In this document: one piece after another, positions 50,173 through 61,267 of the stretch
How the letters are laid out: the number at the start of each line of letters is the position of its first letter
Position numbering within the stretch: the stretch's first letter is position 1
Source: Acidobacteriota bacterium
GTDB taxonomy: Bacteria > Acidobacteriota > Terriglobia > 20CM-2-55-15
DNA length: 64,000 bases
Assembly: GCA_022821145.1 (NCBI GenBank)
Contig: JAJEEE010000047.1
Location: 1-64,000 of the forward strand
Reading direction: 5' to 3'
Notes under the pieces: generated by a model
Told to the model about the DNA's origin: nothing
The model's database searches: none
Seen by the model: the letters and a program-made list of their open reading frames with translations, nothing else
Position numbers and translations under genes: made by a program

Positions 50173-50799
50173 GCCAGAACTCCGCGGGGGGGCAACGAAA
50201 CGAACGGAGTCGTGCCTCGTGTGGCGGCCTATGAACTCGTTAGAAGACCGCCTTCGACAACCGCTCAGAGCCCATGGATCGCGCCGCGATCAGTCGTTCC
50301 GCGACGGCACGTGTGGTTCCGGTGCGGAGAGACGCGCCATCCGAGGTCCGTCCAGTCCTGGATGGCTACGGCGATCACGACCGCCGGGACCACGAATGCG
50401 GTCATGGTTCAGCTCTCGTTAGTCGCGGTCTGGAAGGAAACAGGTTTTCCCGAGCACCGCGATTCCGCGACGTGGGAATGTCGGATCTGGCCGAATGCCG
50501 TCGGAAGCGGCGCTCCGACCGACACTCGATCCGGCCATTCGTGATATCGCCGGCAACGGGCGACCTCCCAACCGGGAATGTGCGCGGAATGCCGGAGGAC
50601 CGCCTCCTGAATCTCCGTGCCGTCGAATCGCTTCACATCCCTATTGATCCGCAAGGTTGCCAGCGTCTCAACGAATCCAGCAATCAGACCGGTCATGGCA
50701 TTTGTCCAAATACGTTCCTACCTGCTCCGCAGTAACCTCGGCGTCTTTGCCGCATGACAGTCCGACCCGAAGTACCGAGCGAACGTCAGGACGGGACCG
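50173..50799. other. Gene-poor stretch between M28 gene and hicAB
   Basis: About 630 bp with no recognised gene. A minus-strand frame at 50409-50696 (see that entry) and a short minus-strand frame just after the hicB stop with CGKDAEVTAEQVG and DKCHDRSDC could be fragments of a degraded gene. I see no inverted repeats, insertion-sequence end or RNA gene. Confidence 0.4.
50409..50696 (-). CDS. Hypothetical 95-residue frame, possibly a gene fragment
   Basis: Starts TGLIAGFVETLATLRINRDV and includes DGTEIQEAVLRHSAHIPGW. I do not recognise it. Codon third positions are less GC-rich than in neighbouring real genes and no ribosome site is clear. It may be a remnant of accessory DNA next to hicAB. 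Confidence 0.25.
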   Translation of the reverse strand: MTGLIAGFVETLATLRINRDVKRFDGTEIQEAVLRHSAHIPGWEVARCRRYHEWPDRVSVGAPLPTAFGQIRHSHVAESRCSGKPVSFQTATNES

Positions 50800-51126
50800 T
50801 TACGAGAGCTTGCTGGATACGAACCGGTTCAGGCTGACGCCCGATTCCGCCGCCCGAATCGCCAACATCCGGTGAACCTCGGGCGGAACACGGACGACGA
50901 ACTTTCCGCTGAACGGCCGACTCGAAATCGGTTCCGGCACGGGATCGCCGCTTCGCTCCATCTCGTCCAGAACTTGCCTGACCAGAACGCGAATTCCACT
51001 CAGAGCTTTCTCCGGCGTACTCGCGAGCCAACTCAGGCTGGGAAACTCCGCACAGAGGCCGACGTGCTCGCGATCGTCCTCGGACCAAGTGACTCGATAC
51101 GTGTAACGATCAATGGTCTTTGCCAT
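50800..51126 (-). CDS. hicB: HicB-family antitoxin
   Basis: 108 residues. The N-terminal HicB fold has YTYRVTWSEDDREHVGLCAEFPSLSWLA. The C-terminal ribbon-helix-helix has FVVRVPPEVHRMLAIRAAESG and VSLNRFVSSKL. It would bind the toxin and the operator. It overlaps the hicA 3' end by 17 nt in another frame. Toxin-first order is usual for HicAB. Confidence 0.85.
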   Translation of the reverse strand: MAKTIDRYTYRVTWSEDDREHVGLCAEFPSLSWLASTPEKALSGIRVLVRQVLDEMERSGDPVPEPISSRPFSGKFVVRVPPEVHRMLAIRAAESGVSLNRFVSSKLS

Positions 51127-51367
51127 GGGACTCCAATCGTCGAATCGCCCACAGCACCTGTCGGACCTGATAGGTCTTGGCTCGTCCCCGGGCGTTCTGA
51201 ATGTTCACGCGGGGATCGCCCGTCCAGGGTGTGTGGTAGACCCGGTGACTCGTCGCAGAGATTCGAGCCTTGCCGAAGTAATGGTCGCAGACCTTGCACA
51301 GGTCCCTGAAGCGGACGCCGGCCGGGTTCCGCTGCATCCCCGACACGATCTCGTCGATCGACGCCAC
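51110..51367 (-). CDS. hicA: HicA-family toxin
   Basis: 85 residues from GTG. VRFRDLCKVCDHYFGKARISATSHRVYHTPW and the GRAKTYQVRQVLWAI helix match the double-stranded-RNA-binding-domain fold of larger HicA proteins; a His (TSHRVY) takes the place of the usual catalytic His. Expected mRNA interferase. A -10-like TACTAT lies 6 nt before the GTG. Confidence 0.8.
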   Translation of the reverse strand: MASIDEIVSGMQRNPAGVRFRDLCKVCDHYFGKARISATSHRVYHTPWTGDPRVNIQNARGRAKTYQVRQVLWAIRRLESHGKDH

Positions 51368-51373
51368 GACCGA

Positions 51374-51379
51374 ATAGTA
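51374..51379 (-). promoter_or_regulatory. -10 element of hicAB, probable leaderless transcript
   Basis: Minus-strand TACTAT (51379-51374) then 6 nt to GTG 51367. Confidence 0.45.
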
Positions 51380-51436
51380 TCATTAATGGAACCACGCCTG
51401 ACGGTCCAATGTGCGTCTGCGACGGAATTCATGTCC

Positions 51437-51742
51437 TCAATCCGCGCCGTGCGGCAAGACGACGCCTTCGTCGGCGAACTCCTCCAGCGTCTCGGGGTTC
51501 TTCCGGATCGCGCGGACGACCGACCGCTCCGCCACGTACTCCAGCAGGAGGCCGTAGGGCACGATGCCGCCGAAGACCAGGAAGCTGGCGATGTAGTAGC
51601 GATAGTAGACCAGCGCCAGCGGAACGAAGATGAAGAGCAGCATCAGGCGGTGCAGCACGGCGCCGGGGACGGTGCGCGTGCGCCACCAGTAGGACGCTTC
51701 CTTGCGGAGGACCCGGAAACCGGGCTCAGGCGCTGGGGGCAT
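51437..51742 (-). CDS. Small membrane protein of unknown function
   Basis: 101 residues. Two hydrophobic helices (LMLLFIFVPLALVYYRYYIA and SFLVFGGIVPYGLLLEYVAE) with a charged C-terminus (RKNPETLEEFADEGVV). No family recognised. It overlaps the end of the winged-helix gene by 17 nt, so it is probably co-transcribed. An earlier in-frame ATG at 51760 is also possible. Confidence 0.6.
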   Translation of the reverse strand: MPPAPEPGFRVLRKEASYWWRTRTVPGAVLHRLMLLFIFVPLALVYYRYYIASFLVFGGIVPYGLLLEYVAERSVVRAIRKNPETLEEFADEGVVLPHGAD

Positions 51743-53000
51743 TCGCGACCCGCGGCGCATCCCAGGTCGCCTGCAGGTCCCGTATCCCGGTCGACGGGCT
51801 GCTCGCGAGCCCGTTGGACGGACCTCGAATCTCGCCCAGATCGTTCTTGATGAAGCGGGCCAGCCGGGCCGCCCGCTTCTCGATGAGCGATCGCGCGTCC
51901 GACGGAAAACCGTCTTCGAACAGGACGAAGTCGAGCGCGCCGCCGCCGGAGGCGTCCCATTCCCAGATGCCGACGACCTCGCCGTCGCACAGCACCGTGG
52001 CCATGGGGTCCCTCAGCATCCGCCCGCCCAGCCGCGCGAATGGCTTTTCCGCGTGCTCGGGGCGCATGAATCGGGACGCGATCTCGCGTTGACCCTTGAG
52101 GAAGACGTCGCGGAACGGAATCAAGTTGACGACCGGGCTCTTGGGCTTGAAGTCCACGAGTTCCTGCAACTGCGGAGCCGGAATCAGGAACTCGTCCGGG
52201 CTGCCGGCGATCGCGACGCGTTCCAGCTTGGGCTCGACGGCCTCCGCCGCCCGCATCGCGTCGGTCACGTGGAGACCGGACCACCACGCGAAGTCCTTGA
52301 CCCGCGCCGGGCCCTCGGTCGCGAAATACCGGGCGGCCAGCGCCGCGCCGGCCGGCTCGGGCTTGAGCTCGAACGCGTCCACCTCGGGCAGCAGGCTCGT
52401 CAGGAGAGCGAACTCGTGGTCCGGCGTGTCCAGCCGCCCATCCGTCTGGACCTTGACGATCCGGCCTTCTTCCCCGAGCAGGTGGATCGCCAGGCGCAGG
52501 CTCCCGGTCATGCCGATGCGCCGCAGCGTCGACGGGAACTCACGAACGAGGCCGGAGGGAACGCCGTCGCGAATGGTCGTCTCGGTCTTCGGCCCGGACT
52601 CGAGGCAGCCGAGGACGGCGGACTTGAGCCGGTCCATCTCCGGCCGCGCGAGCGGCAGCATGTCCTCGGCCTGCGCCGCCAGGTCGGTGAAGGTTCGCGC
52701 GCGGATCCGGAGCGCGATGGGAACGTCCTCGACCGGGACGAGCATGGTGTTTCCACGGAGCGTGTCCAACGGGACCAGCGTCCGCTCCTCGAAGACGCTC
52801 CGGTCCAGCGTCGACGGACGGAAACCGGACATGCGGGCCCAGAGGGAGACGTAGGGCGTGGAGCCGCCCGGCGAGTAGATCCAACCGACGGACCGGATCA
52901 GATCGACGAGGCCGCGGCCCCGGAAGGGACGATCGAGCCACTGCCTGTGCATGCGCCACGCGTTGAGTCGCTCGACCGGGAACGGCTTCGTCCGTCTCAT
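51726..53000 (-). CDS. Winged-helix (HTH_42/AlkZ-like) family protein
   Basis: 424 residues. The three tandem winged helices and beta domain of the YcaQ/AlkZ superfamily fit well: LDTLRGNTMLVPVEDVPIALR, ARYFATEGPARVKDFAWWSGL, and VLCDGEVVGIWEW. In catalytic DNA-glycosylase members a QxQ or QxD motif follows the first helix; here that position reads VGWIYSPGGSTPYVSLW, with no Gln pair. It may therefore bind DNA without glycosylase activity or use another residue (inference). Confidence 0.75.
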   Translation of the reverse strand: MRRTKPFPVERLNAWRMHRQWLDRPFRGRGLVDLIRSVGWIYSPGGSTPYVSLWARMSGFRPSTLDRSVFEERTLVPLDTLRGNTMLVPVEDVPIALRIRARTFTDLAAQAEDMLPLARPEMDRLKSAVLGCLESGPKTETTIRDGVPSGLVREFPSTLRRIGMTGSLRLAIHLLGEEGRIVKVQTDGRLDTPDHEFALLTSLLPEVDAFELKPEPAGAALAARYFATEGPARVKDFAWWSGLHVTDAMRAAEAVEPKLERVAIAGSPDEFLIPAPQLQELVDFKPKSPVVNLIPFRDVFLKGQREIASRFMRPEHAEKPFARLGGRMLRDPMATVLCDGEVVGIWEWDASGGGALDFVLFEDGFPSDARSLIEKRAARLARFIKNDLGEIRGPSNGLASSPSTGIRDLQATWDAPRVANAPSA

Positions 53001-53085
53001 GGCCGGTGTCGCCGTTCCCTGTCCTTGATCTCGATCATGCGGGCATGCGCCTTCCCGCCGGCTTCCCGGACCGTGTCCCGGGTGC

Positions 53086-53091
53086 TACACT
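53086..53091 (+). promoter_or_regulatory. Candidate -10 for the VOC gene
   Basis: TACACT at 53086-53091 in the gap before the VOC gene (ATG 53171), preceded by GTGC as extended -10. Confidence 0.35.
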
Positions 53092-53170
53092 CGGTGTCTC
53101 GACGGGAGTCCCGATTCTAGCAGCCCGCGTCGGAATTCGCCACCGGGCCGCGGAACTTCAACACGCCGCC

Positions 53171-53569
53171 ATGTCGACGATTCCCAGAATGATCGGGCTG
53201 CGGCACGCCGCGTTGCGTGTCAGGGACGTCGACCGCTCCGTCGCCTTCTACCGGACGATGTTCGGCATGGAACTGGAGTGGAGGCCGGACGCCGACAACG
53301 CGTATCTCACTTCCGGAACCGACAACCTGGCGTTGCACGGCCTCCCTCCGGGACACGAGCCCGGCGCGCCGCAAACGCTCGATCATATCGGTTTCGTCGT
53401 CCGGAACGCCGAAGACGTGGACCGCTGGGCCGAGCACGTGACGTCACGGGAATGGCCGCTCGAAGAAGCGCCCAGGACTCACCGCGACGGCGCGCGCTCC
53501 TTCTACCTCAAGGATCCGGACGGCATACTGATCCAGGTGATCCACCACCCGCCGATCAGCGATCCGTGA
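53171..53569 (+). CDS. VOC-family (glyoxalase-like) protein
   Basis: 132 residues. IGLRHAALRVRDVDRSVAFYRTMFG starts the first beta-alpha-beta module with a metal His. LDHIGFVVRNAEDVDRW starts the second. DPDGILIQVIHH carries a Gln where many metalloenzymes have Glu. A dioxygenase, lyase or resistance role cannot be chosen. ATG 53171 precedes the conserved domain. Confidence 0.8.
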   Translation: MSTIPRMIGLRHAALRVRDVDRSVAFYRTMFGMELEWRPDADNAYLTSGTDNLALHGLPPGHEPGAPQTLDHIGFVVRNAEDVDRWAEHVTSREWPLEEAPRTHRDGARSFYLKDPDGILIQVIHHPPISDP

Positions 53570-53590
53570 CCCCACCGGCCTCGGTCGTGT

Positions 53591-53597
53591 TATAAAC
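53591..53597 (+). promoter_or_regulatory. -10 and ribosome site before the acyl-CoA ligase gene
   Basis: TTATAAA at about 53590-53596, followed by ACGGAGGTTTTCC with a strong GGAGG before the ATG at 53625. Confidence 0.5.
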
Positions 53598-53624
53598 TCG
53601 CACCTGAAACGACGGAGGTTTTCC

Positions 53625-55079
53625 ATGCCCTTCATCTCCGAGATGTTCGATCAGGCGGTGGCGAAACACGGCGGCCGCACGGCGCTGGTCGACGAGGCCG
53701 GCCGCTCGTGGACGTTCGGTGAGCTGGACGACGAAGTCCAGCGGCTCACGGCCCGGATTCGCAGCGAGGTCCCAGGCAACGCGGTCGGAATCCTGCTGCT
53801 GAATTCCGGGCGCTACCTGGTGTCGATGCTGGCCGTATGGCGGGCCGGAAAGACGGCGGTGCCCCTGAACTACCTGCTGCCGCCCCAGGATCTCGGCTTC
53901 ATCCTGAAGGACTCGGGAATGTCCGGGCTGATCGCTTCCGGCTTCTTCAACGAGGCGTTGACGAAGATCCGGCCTCTGTTCGGAGACCGCGGCACGATCC
54001 TGATGGCCGACGCCCCCGATTTCCTGGCGCCGGAGGCCGCCCCGGCGGCGGCGGCGGACCAGGACCCGGCGCTGTTCCTGTACACGTCCGGGACGACGGG
54101 ACGGCCCAAGGGCGTGGTCCTCACCCACGAGAACCTGCTCGCGAACGTCAAGTCGTGCCAACAGGCCGGGGATTTCGACGAGAAGGACAGCTTCCTGTGC
54201 CTCCTTCCCTTCTTCCACACCTACGCGATCACGGGCACGTTCCTGCTGCCCATGCTCCACGGGGCCAAGATGGTCCTGCTGGACCGGTTCCAGCCCGTGA
54301 AGGTCCTGAACCTGATCGCGGCCCACGGGATCACGTGTTTCCTGGCCATCCCGTCGATGTACCGCGTTCTGGCCGCCACCGAAGAGCCCGCCGACGTCAG
54401 CTCGCTGCGGTTCCCCATATCGGGCGGCGAACCGCTGCCGGTGGCGGTGGCCGAAGCTTTCCGCGCGCGGCTCGGGGTGGACATCTTCGAAGGCTACGGC
54501 CAGACCGAGGCGGCGCCCGTCGTCTCTCTCAATGTCCCGGGCGCCCGCAAGCTGGGAACGGTGGGACGGGCGCTGCCGAACGTCGAAATGGCGATCTGGA
54601 ACGACGAGGGAGCGCCGGTCCCGACCGGAGAAGTCGGCGAGATCATGGTGCGCGGGAACAACGTCATGGCCGGTTACCGCAATCTTCCGGAGGAAACGGC
54701 GCGGACCGTCACCGACGGATGGCTCCATACCGGCGACCTCGGGCACATGGACGCGGACGGGTACGTGACGATCACGGGACGGAAGAAGGACCTCATCATC
54801 TCCGCCGGCGAGAATATCTATCCCCGCGAGATCGAGGAAGCCCTCGTCCAGCATCCGGGTGTGAAGGAAGCGGCCGTCATCGGCGTCGCGGACGAGGTCC
54901 GGGGCGAAGTTCCGAAAGCGTTCGTGATCGGTCAGGAGGGGACGGCGCTCGACGACAAGGAACTGCGCAGCTTCTGCCGGGAGCGGATGGCGGCCTACAA
55001 GGTCCCGCGCATCTTCGAGATCGTCCCGGATTTGCCGCGGAACCCGACCGGGAAAGTCCTGAAAAGGATGCTCAAGTAA
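53625..55079 (+). CDS. AMP-dependent acyl-CoA ligase
   Basis: 484 residues. The P-loop-like [20 protein letters not shown] binds ATP. EGYGQTEAAPVVSLN and TGDLGHMDADGYVTITGRKKDLII are core motifs of the ANL superfamily. The catalytic Lys lies in RNPTGKVLKRML at the end. It activates a fatty or related acid to acyl-AMP and then acyl-CoA. It is shorter than E. coli FadD and closer to medium/long-chain ligases of actinobacterial type. Confidence 0.9.
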   Translation: MPFISEMFDQAVAKHGGRTALVDEAGRSWTFGELDDEVQRLTARIRSEVPGNAVGILLLNSGRYLVSMLAVWRAGKTAVPLNYLLPPQDLGFILKDSGMSGLIASGFFNEALTKIRPLFGDRGTILMADAPDFLAPEAAPAAAADQDPALFLYTSGTTGRPKGVVLTHENLLANVKSCQQAGDFDEKDSFLCLLPFFHTYAITGTFLLPMLHGAKMVLLDRFQPVKVLNLIAAHGITCFLAIPSMYRVLAATEEPADVSSLRFPISGGEPLPVAVAEAFRARLGVDIFEGYGQTEAAPVVSLNVPGARKLGTVGRALPNVEMAIWNDEGAPVPTGEVGEIMVRGNNVMAGYRNLPEETARTVTDGWLHTGDLGHMDADGYVTITGRKKDLIISAGENIYPREIEEALVQHPGVKEAAVIGVADEVRGEVPKAFVIGQEGTALDDKELRSFCRERMAAYKVPRIFEIVPDLPRNPTGKVLKRMLK

Positions 55080-55095
55080 CGGCCGGGCGGCCCGC

Positions 55096-55123
55096 TTGAT
55101 TTCGGTTGGACGGCATGTATAAT
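55096..55123 (+). promoter_or_regulatory. Promoter of the 7Fe ferredoxin gene
   Basis: TTGATT (55096-55101), 16 bp spacer, TATAAT (55118-55123); leader of about 50 nt with AAGGAGA before the ATG at 55178. Confidence 0.65.
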
Positions 55124-55177
55124 GACTTCCGCTGAACGCCGGTATCCGATCCGTCATACCAGTCGAAGGAGATCGCA

Positions 55178-55447
55178 ATGACCTACATCATCGGTTCGCC
55201 CTGCATCGACACCAAGGACACGGCTTGCGTCGATGCCTGCCCGGTGGACTGCATCCATCCGAAGTCGGACGAGGACGGTTTCGAGGAGACCCAACTGCTG
55301 TTCATCAACCCCGAAGAGTGTATCGACTGCGGCGCATGCGAGCCGGCATGCCCGGTGTCGGCCATCTGGCCCGAGGACAGCGTGCCCGAGGAAGAGCAGC
55401 AGTACATTGCGATGAACTACGAGTACTTCGGCCAGACCGCGCCGTAG
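55178..55447 (+). CDS. fdxA: 7Fe/8Fe ferredoxin (FdxA-like)
   Basis: 89 residues. The N-terminal cluster has GSPCIDTKDTACVDACPVDC, and CIDCGACEPACPVSAIWP is the second, classic CxxCxxCxxxCP. The long spacing in the first site is that of [3Fe-4S]/[4Fe-4S] FdxA-type ferredoxins. Acidic C-terminal tail. It has its own promoter and terminator, so it is monocistronic. Confidence 0.92.
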   Translation: MTYIIGSPCIDTKDTACVDACPVDCIHPKSDEDGFEETQLLFINPEECIDCGACEPACPVSAIWPEDSVPEEEQQYIAMNYEYFGQTAP

Positions 55448-55476
55448 CGCGCTTCCGAACAATCTCCGATCGATGG

Positions 55477-55508
55477 ACGGGTGGCCCGCGGGCCGCCCGT
55501 TTTGTTTT
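55477..55508 (+). terminator. Rho-independent terminator after fdxA
   Basis: ACGGGTGGCCC (55477-55487) pairs with GGGCCGCCCGT (55490-55500) in 11 base pairs including one G-U, loop GC, followed by TTTTGTTTT. It ends the ferredoxin transcript. Confidence 0.85.
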
Positions 55509-55555
55509 CGGGAGCCCTTGGTTTATTCTCCGTGCGCCCCGATGAGGAGACGTCC

Positions 55556-57511
<1,956 letters not shown>

Positions 57512-57518
57512 GCCGCAA

Positions 57519-58421
57519 GTGAGAGTCGGCTTCATCGGCCTGGGAATCATGGGCCGGCCCATGGCGTTGAACCTGGTTCGGGCCGGCTACCGTCTCACGG
57601 TTCACAACCGAAGTCAGGGCGGCGTGGACGCCCTGGCGGCCGCCGGCGCGCGGCGCGCCGTCTCTCCGAAGGAGGTGGCCGCCGCGTCGGACGTCGTCAT
57701 TACCATGCTGCCCGATTCTCCCGACGTCGAGCAGGTCGTGCTCGGGACCGACGGCCTTATCGACGGCGTCCGGTTCGGCACTCTGCTCGTCGACATGAGC
57801 ACGATCAATCCCCTGGTGTCCCGCAAGCTCGGCGACGCCATGGCGGCGCGGGGAGCCGCCATGCTCGACGCCCCGGTGAGCGGTGGAGAGAAGGGCGCCG
57901 TCGACGGCGCCTTGTCGATCATGGTCGGAGGCGAGAGCCGCGACGTCGAACGGGCCCGGCCGTTGTTCGACGTCATGGGACGGACCGTCACGCACATGGG
58001 ACCGCTCGGCAGCGGCGGCTTCACGAAGCTGGCGAATCAGATCATCGTCGCGGTCAACCTGAGCGCCATCGGCGAGGCGCTGGTGCTGGGCGCCCGGTCG
58101 GGCGTGGATCCCGAGAAGATGATCCAGGCGCTGTCGGGCGGCATGGCGGCCAGCCGATGCCTGGAAATGAAGGGCGGGAAGATCCTCTCCGGCGATTTCG
58201 AGCCCGGATTCAAGATCGACCTGCACGCCAAGGACCTGCGACTCGTGCGTCAGACAGCCGACGCCCTGGGCGTGGCCATTCCCACGACGGCGCTGGTCGA
58301 GCAGTACCTCACCGCGTTGAGGACCCGCGGCAAGGGCGGAGAGGATCACTCCGCGATCATCCGCTTCTTCGAGGACCTGGCGGGAATCGAGGTCCGAAAC
58401 GGCGCCGGCGGCGGCTACTGA
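57519..58421 (+). CDS. 3-hydroxyisobutyrate dehydrogenase / tartronate semialdehyde reductase family
   Basis: 300 residues from GTG. GFIGLGIMGRPMALNLV is the NAD(P)-binding start; DAPVSGGEKGAVDGALSIMVGG is the substrate motif; GSGGFTKLANQIIVAVNLSAIGEAL holds the catalytic Lys. It reduces or oxidises 2-hydroxy-3-oxopropionate or 3-hydroxyisobutyrate. The exact substrate cannot be read. Its last nucleotides overlap the convergent 58415 gene. Confidence 0.9.
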   Translation: MRVGFIGLGIMGRPMALNLVRAGYRLTVHNRSQGGVDALAAAGARRAVSPKEVAAASDVVITMLPDSPDVEQVVLGTDGLIDGVRFGTLLVDMSTINPLVSRKLGDAMAARGAAMLDAPVSGGEKGAVDGALSIMVGGESRDVERARPLFDVMGRTVTHMGPLGSGGFTKLANQIIVAVNLSAIGEALVLGARSGVDPEKMIQALSGGMAASRCLEMKGGKILSGDFEPGFKIDLHAKDLRLVRQTADALGVAIPTTALVEQYLTALRTRGKGGEDHSAIIRFFEDLAGIEVRNGAGGGY

Positions 58422-58921
58422 ACCGTCCGCGCGTAGTTGAGGTAACTCTCGGCCGAGGCCTCCAGCGTATCGAGATACTGGGGCCAGGACTCGGGCGTGT
58501 AACCGACGGGCGCTTCGGTCGACCGCAACTCGCCGATGACGGCAATGGCGCGTTCCCCGTACTCGATCGCCGCGGCGACGTCTTCCCGGGTCAAGGCCAG
58601 GTTGTAGGTCAACGCGATGAGGGCCTCGACGTTGTCCTCCTCCTCGTCCAGCAGCTTGCGCGCGTACTCCATCGCGTTGGCCGAGTCCTGTTCCTGGTTG
58701 TAGATGTTCATGATCATCGTGAGAATCTGAACATGAACGGGCGAGCCGGGAAACTCGCTCTCGAACCGTATGGACAACTCGAGCCGCTCGCTATTGCTGG
58801 CGGCGGCCTCGATCTGCCCGAAGAGTTCGTCTTCCGGGGTGCCGGCGATGAGCTGGGCCGAAGCTCCGGCCGCGAATACCGGCAAGAGGACGAGGGCGCC
58901 CGCGAGACATTGGACTTTCAT
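58415..58921 (-). CDS. Secreted TPR-like protein of unknown function
   Basis: 168 residues. Signal peptide LAGALVLLPVFAAGASA. The mature part is all-helical: TPEDELFGQIEAAASNSERLELS, HVQILTMIMNIYNQEQ, NAMEYARKLLDEEEDNVEALIALTYNLA, AIEYGERAIAV. It resembles degenerate TPR repeats. A ribosome site AGGAG precedes the ATG. Confidence 0.7.
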   Translation of the reverse strand: MKVQCLAGALVLLPVFAAGASAQLIAGTPEDELFGQIEAAASNSERLELSIRFESEFPGSPVHVQILTMIMNIYNQEQDSANAMEYARKLLDEEEDNVEALIALTYNLALTREDVAAAIEYGERAIAVIGELRSTEAPVGYTPESWPQYLDTLEASAESYLNYARTVQ

Positions 58922-58988
58922 CGTTCTAACGCTCCTGTGAGCCGCAATTTAGCAGAATTCTCGGAGAGAATTCACGAAATTTTGACCG

Positions 58989-60209
58989 TCACTCCGGTCC
59001 CTCGCCGGCGAATCGACGCGCGACGTAGTCGTCGAGAATCGCCGTGAACTCGGCCACGATGGATTCGCCCTTCAACGTGGTCATCAGCCGGGAGTCGACG
59101 TAGACCGGCGCCTTGGGCTCTTCGCCGGTCCCGGGCAGCGAAATGCCGATGTCCGCATGCTTGGACTCGCCCGGGCCGTTGACCACGCAACCCATCACCG
59201 CGACCCGCAACTCCTCGACGCCGGGATACCGCGACTTCCAAACCGGCATCCGCCGATCCAGGTACGCGTCGATCTCGGCCGCCATCTCCTGGAACAGCGT
59301 GCTCGTCGTCCGGCCGCATCCGGGGCACGCGGTGACCGCGGGCGCGAACCGGCGCAGGTCCAGGCTCTGCAGGATGTCGCGCGCCACGCGGACCTCCTCG
59401 GTCCGGTCGCCTCCGGGCTCGGGCGTCAGGCTGACGCGGATCGTGTCTCCGATCCCCTCCTGGAGGAGCACCGCCAGGGCCGCGGCGCTCCGGACCGTCC
59501 CCCGGCGTCCCATCCCCGCCTCGGTCAATCCGAGATGCAAGGGACAGTCGGTCTGGCGCGACAGCTCACGGTACACCTCGATCAGGTCCTGAACCTGAGA
59601 CACCTTCGCGCTGAGAATGACGGCGTTCCCCGGGAGGCCGCAGGACTCGGCGACAGCGACCGAATCGAGCGCGCTGCGCACCATGGCCTCGAGAGTCACG
59701 CCCCGGGCGTCCTTGGGCTCGGCGCGCGCAGCGTTCTCGTCCATCAGGCGCGTAACGAGCGCCTGGTCGAGCGAGCCCCAGTTGACGCCGATGCGGACCG
59801 GCTTGCCGTTGTCGCGCGCGATGCCGACGATCGTCTGGAAGTTCCGGTCGTCCTTCTGTCCGATGCCGACGTTGCCGGGATTGATGCGGTACTTGGCCAG
59901 GGCCCGGGCGCATTCGGGGAAGTCCCGGAGCAGGACGTGGCCGTTGTAGTGGAAGTCGCCGACGATGGGGACGTCCAGGCCGGCGTCGTGCAGCCGCTCG
60001 ACGATCTCGGGGACCGCGGCGGCCGCCGCCGGCGTGTTGACGGTGACGCGCACCAGCTCGGACCCCGCCAGCGCCAGGTCGTGGACCTGCCGGGCGGTGG
60101 TCTCGGCGTCCGCCGTGTCGGTGTTGGTCATGGACTGGACGACGATCGGATTCCGCCCTCCGACCGGTACGCCGCCCACGTCCACGATGCGTGTCTCGCG
60201 TCGTCTCAC
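58989..60209 (-). CDS. ispG: 4-hydroxy-3-methylbut-2-enyl diphosphate synthase
   Basis: 406 residues from GTG. IspG makes HMBPP in the non-mevalonate pathway. The [4Fe-4S] ligands lie in [15 protein letters not shown] and [28 protein letters not shown] and [12 protein letters not shown] are conserved. Length and single TIM-barrel plus C-terminal domain match bacterial IspG. The promoter is probably in the 50-nt gap to hom. Confidence 0.97.
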   Translation of the reverse strand: MRRRETRIVDVGGVPVGGRNPIVVQSMTNTDTADAETTARQVHDLALAGSELVRVTVNTPAAAAAVPEIVERLHDAGLDVPIVGDFHYNGHVLLRDFPECARALAKYRINPGNVGIGQKDDRNFQTIVGIARDNGKPVRIGVNWGSLDQALVTRLMDENAARAEPKDARGVTLEAMVRSALDSVAVAESCGLPGNAVILSAKVSQVQDLIEVYRELSRQTDCPLHLGLTEAGMGRRGTVRSAAALAVLLQEGIGDTIRVSLTPEPGGDRTEEVRVARDILQSLDLRRFAPAVTACPGCGRTTSTLFQEMAAEIDAYLDRRMPVWKSRYPGVEELRVAVMGCVVNGPGESKHADIGISLPGTGEEPKAPVYVDSRLMTTLKGESIVAEFTAILDDYVARRFAGEGPE

Positions 60210-60261
60210 GTCTGGCTTCCTTTCGCGCGCTCTCGCCCGGACCGGCGCGAACGCTCGATGG

Positions 60262-61221
60262 TTAATCTAGCACCGCCGTTTCCTGCGGCACATACATGTT
60301 CAGGATCTCACGCGTGATCGCCGCGGCCATCTCCCTGCGTCCCGACGCGCCGCCCATGATCGTGATCTTTCCCATCTCCACCGTCTCGAACTCGACGATC
60401 TTCTCGGTGCCCCGGATCCCGTGAAAGGGATCGTCCTTGCTGTAGAGCTTCGGGCCGACCTGGATCGAGGCGCCGTCATAGACGCCGACCAGCTTCCAGG
60501 CCCGTCCGGAAGCGATGGCCACCTGGGGGTCGACATCCCGTATCCCTTGAACGCGGATGTCGTCCAGGTGGAAGTTCGACCCCGTCGCGGCGTTGACCAT
60601 GATGATCATCTTGGCCGCCGTGTCGACGCCCTCGATGTCCTGGTCCGGATCGGGTTCCGCGATCTCCATCGCGACGGCCTTGGCCAGGGACTCGTCGAAG
60701 GACCGTCCCGCTTCCATTTCCGTCAGGATCAGGTTGGTCGTGCTGTTGGCCGCGGCCCGCATTCGAGTCAGCGTCGCGCCCCGGAGGTCGCGGACCGCCG
60801 TATTGACCGCGGGAAACACGCCGTCGATGCAGAAGTGAAACTTCGCTCCGGATGCGTGCGCCTGCGAGTTGAGATCGCGGTAGGCGGCCACCAGCGGCCC
60901 CTTGTTCACCGTCAAGACATCGATGCCCCGTTCCAGCGCCGTCTTCAACAGCGTCGTCGCCGGCTCGCCGTCGGGATAGACGCTCGGGAGCGCTTCGATG
61001 ACCACGTCGGCGTCCTCGATCGGGTCGATTCCGGACTCGTAGCGCAGCGCGTCGGGGTCGAGGGCGACCGTCTCTTCTCCCCGCCACACGCCGGCGCGCC
61101 GGAGGACGCCGACGACGCGCAGGTCGATCGGATAGTCGCGCTTCGGCCAGTATTCGAGCAGTCCGCGCACGACGTTCCCGGCGCCCAGGAAGGCCACGCG
61201 CAACGTGCGCTCCGACGTCAT
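60262..61221 (-). CDS. hom: Homoserine dehydrogenase
   Basis: 319 residues. NAD(P)-binding [14 protein letters not shown] start, [11 protein letters not shown] with the conserved Lys, [13 protein letters not shown], and [25 protein letters not shown], the substrate site. It lacks the C-terminal ACT domain and the aspartokinase module, as in short archaeal-type enzymes. The reaction joins lysine, threonine and methionine synthesis. The ATG has a -10-like TACCAT 6 nt upstream. Confidence 0.88.
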   Translation of the reverse strand: MTSERTLRVAFLGAGNVVRGLLEYWPKRDYPIDLRVVGVLRRAGVWRGEETVALDPDALRYESGIDPIEDADVVIEALPSVYPDGEPATTLLKTALERGIDVLTVNKGPLVAAYRDLNSQAHASGAKFHFCIDGVFPAVNTAVRDLRGATLTRMRAAANSTTNLILTEMEAGRSFDESLAKAVAMEIAEPDPDQDIEGVDTAAKMIIMVNAATGSNFHLDDIRVQGIRDVDPQVAIASGRAWKLVGVYDGASIQVGPKLYSKDDPFHGIRGTEKIVEFETVEMGKITIMGGASGRREMAAAITREILNMYVPQETAVLD

Positions 61222-61227
61222 GGCGCC

Positions 61228-61233
61228 ATGGTA
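61228..61233 (-). promoter_or_regulatory. -10 element, probable leaderless hom transcript
   Basis: Minus-strand TACCAT (61233-61228) then 6 nt to ATG 61221. Confidence 0.45.
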
Positions 61234-61267
61234 CACTCGCTGCGGTCTAAACCACGCCCCCGGATCG

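Noticed and set aside
50158-50735. Plus-strand open frames in the 50.2-50.7 kb gap
   Set aside because: No ribosome sites, no family resemblance, and Arg/Ser-rich composition typical of non-coding GC-rich frames.
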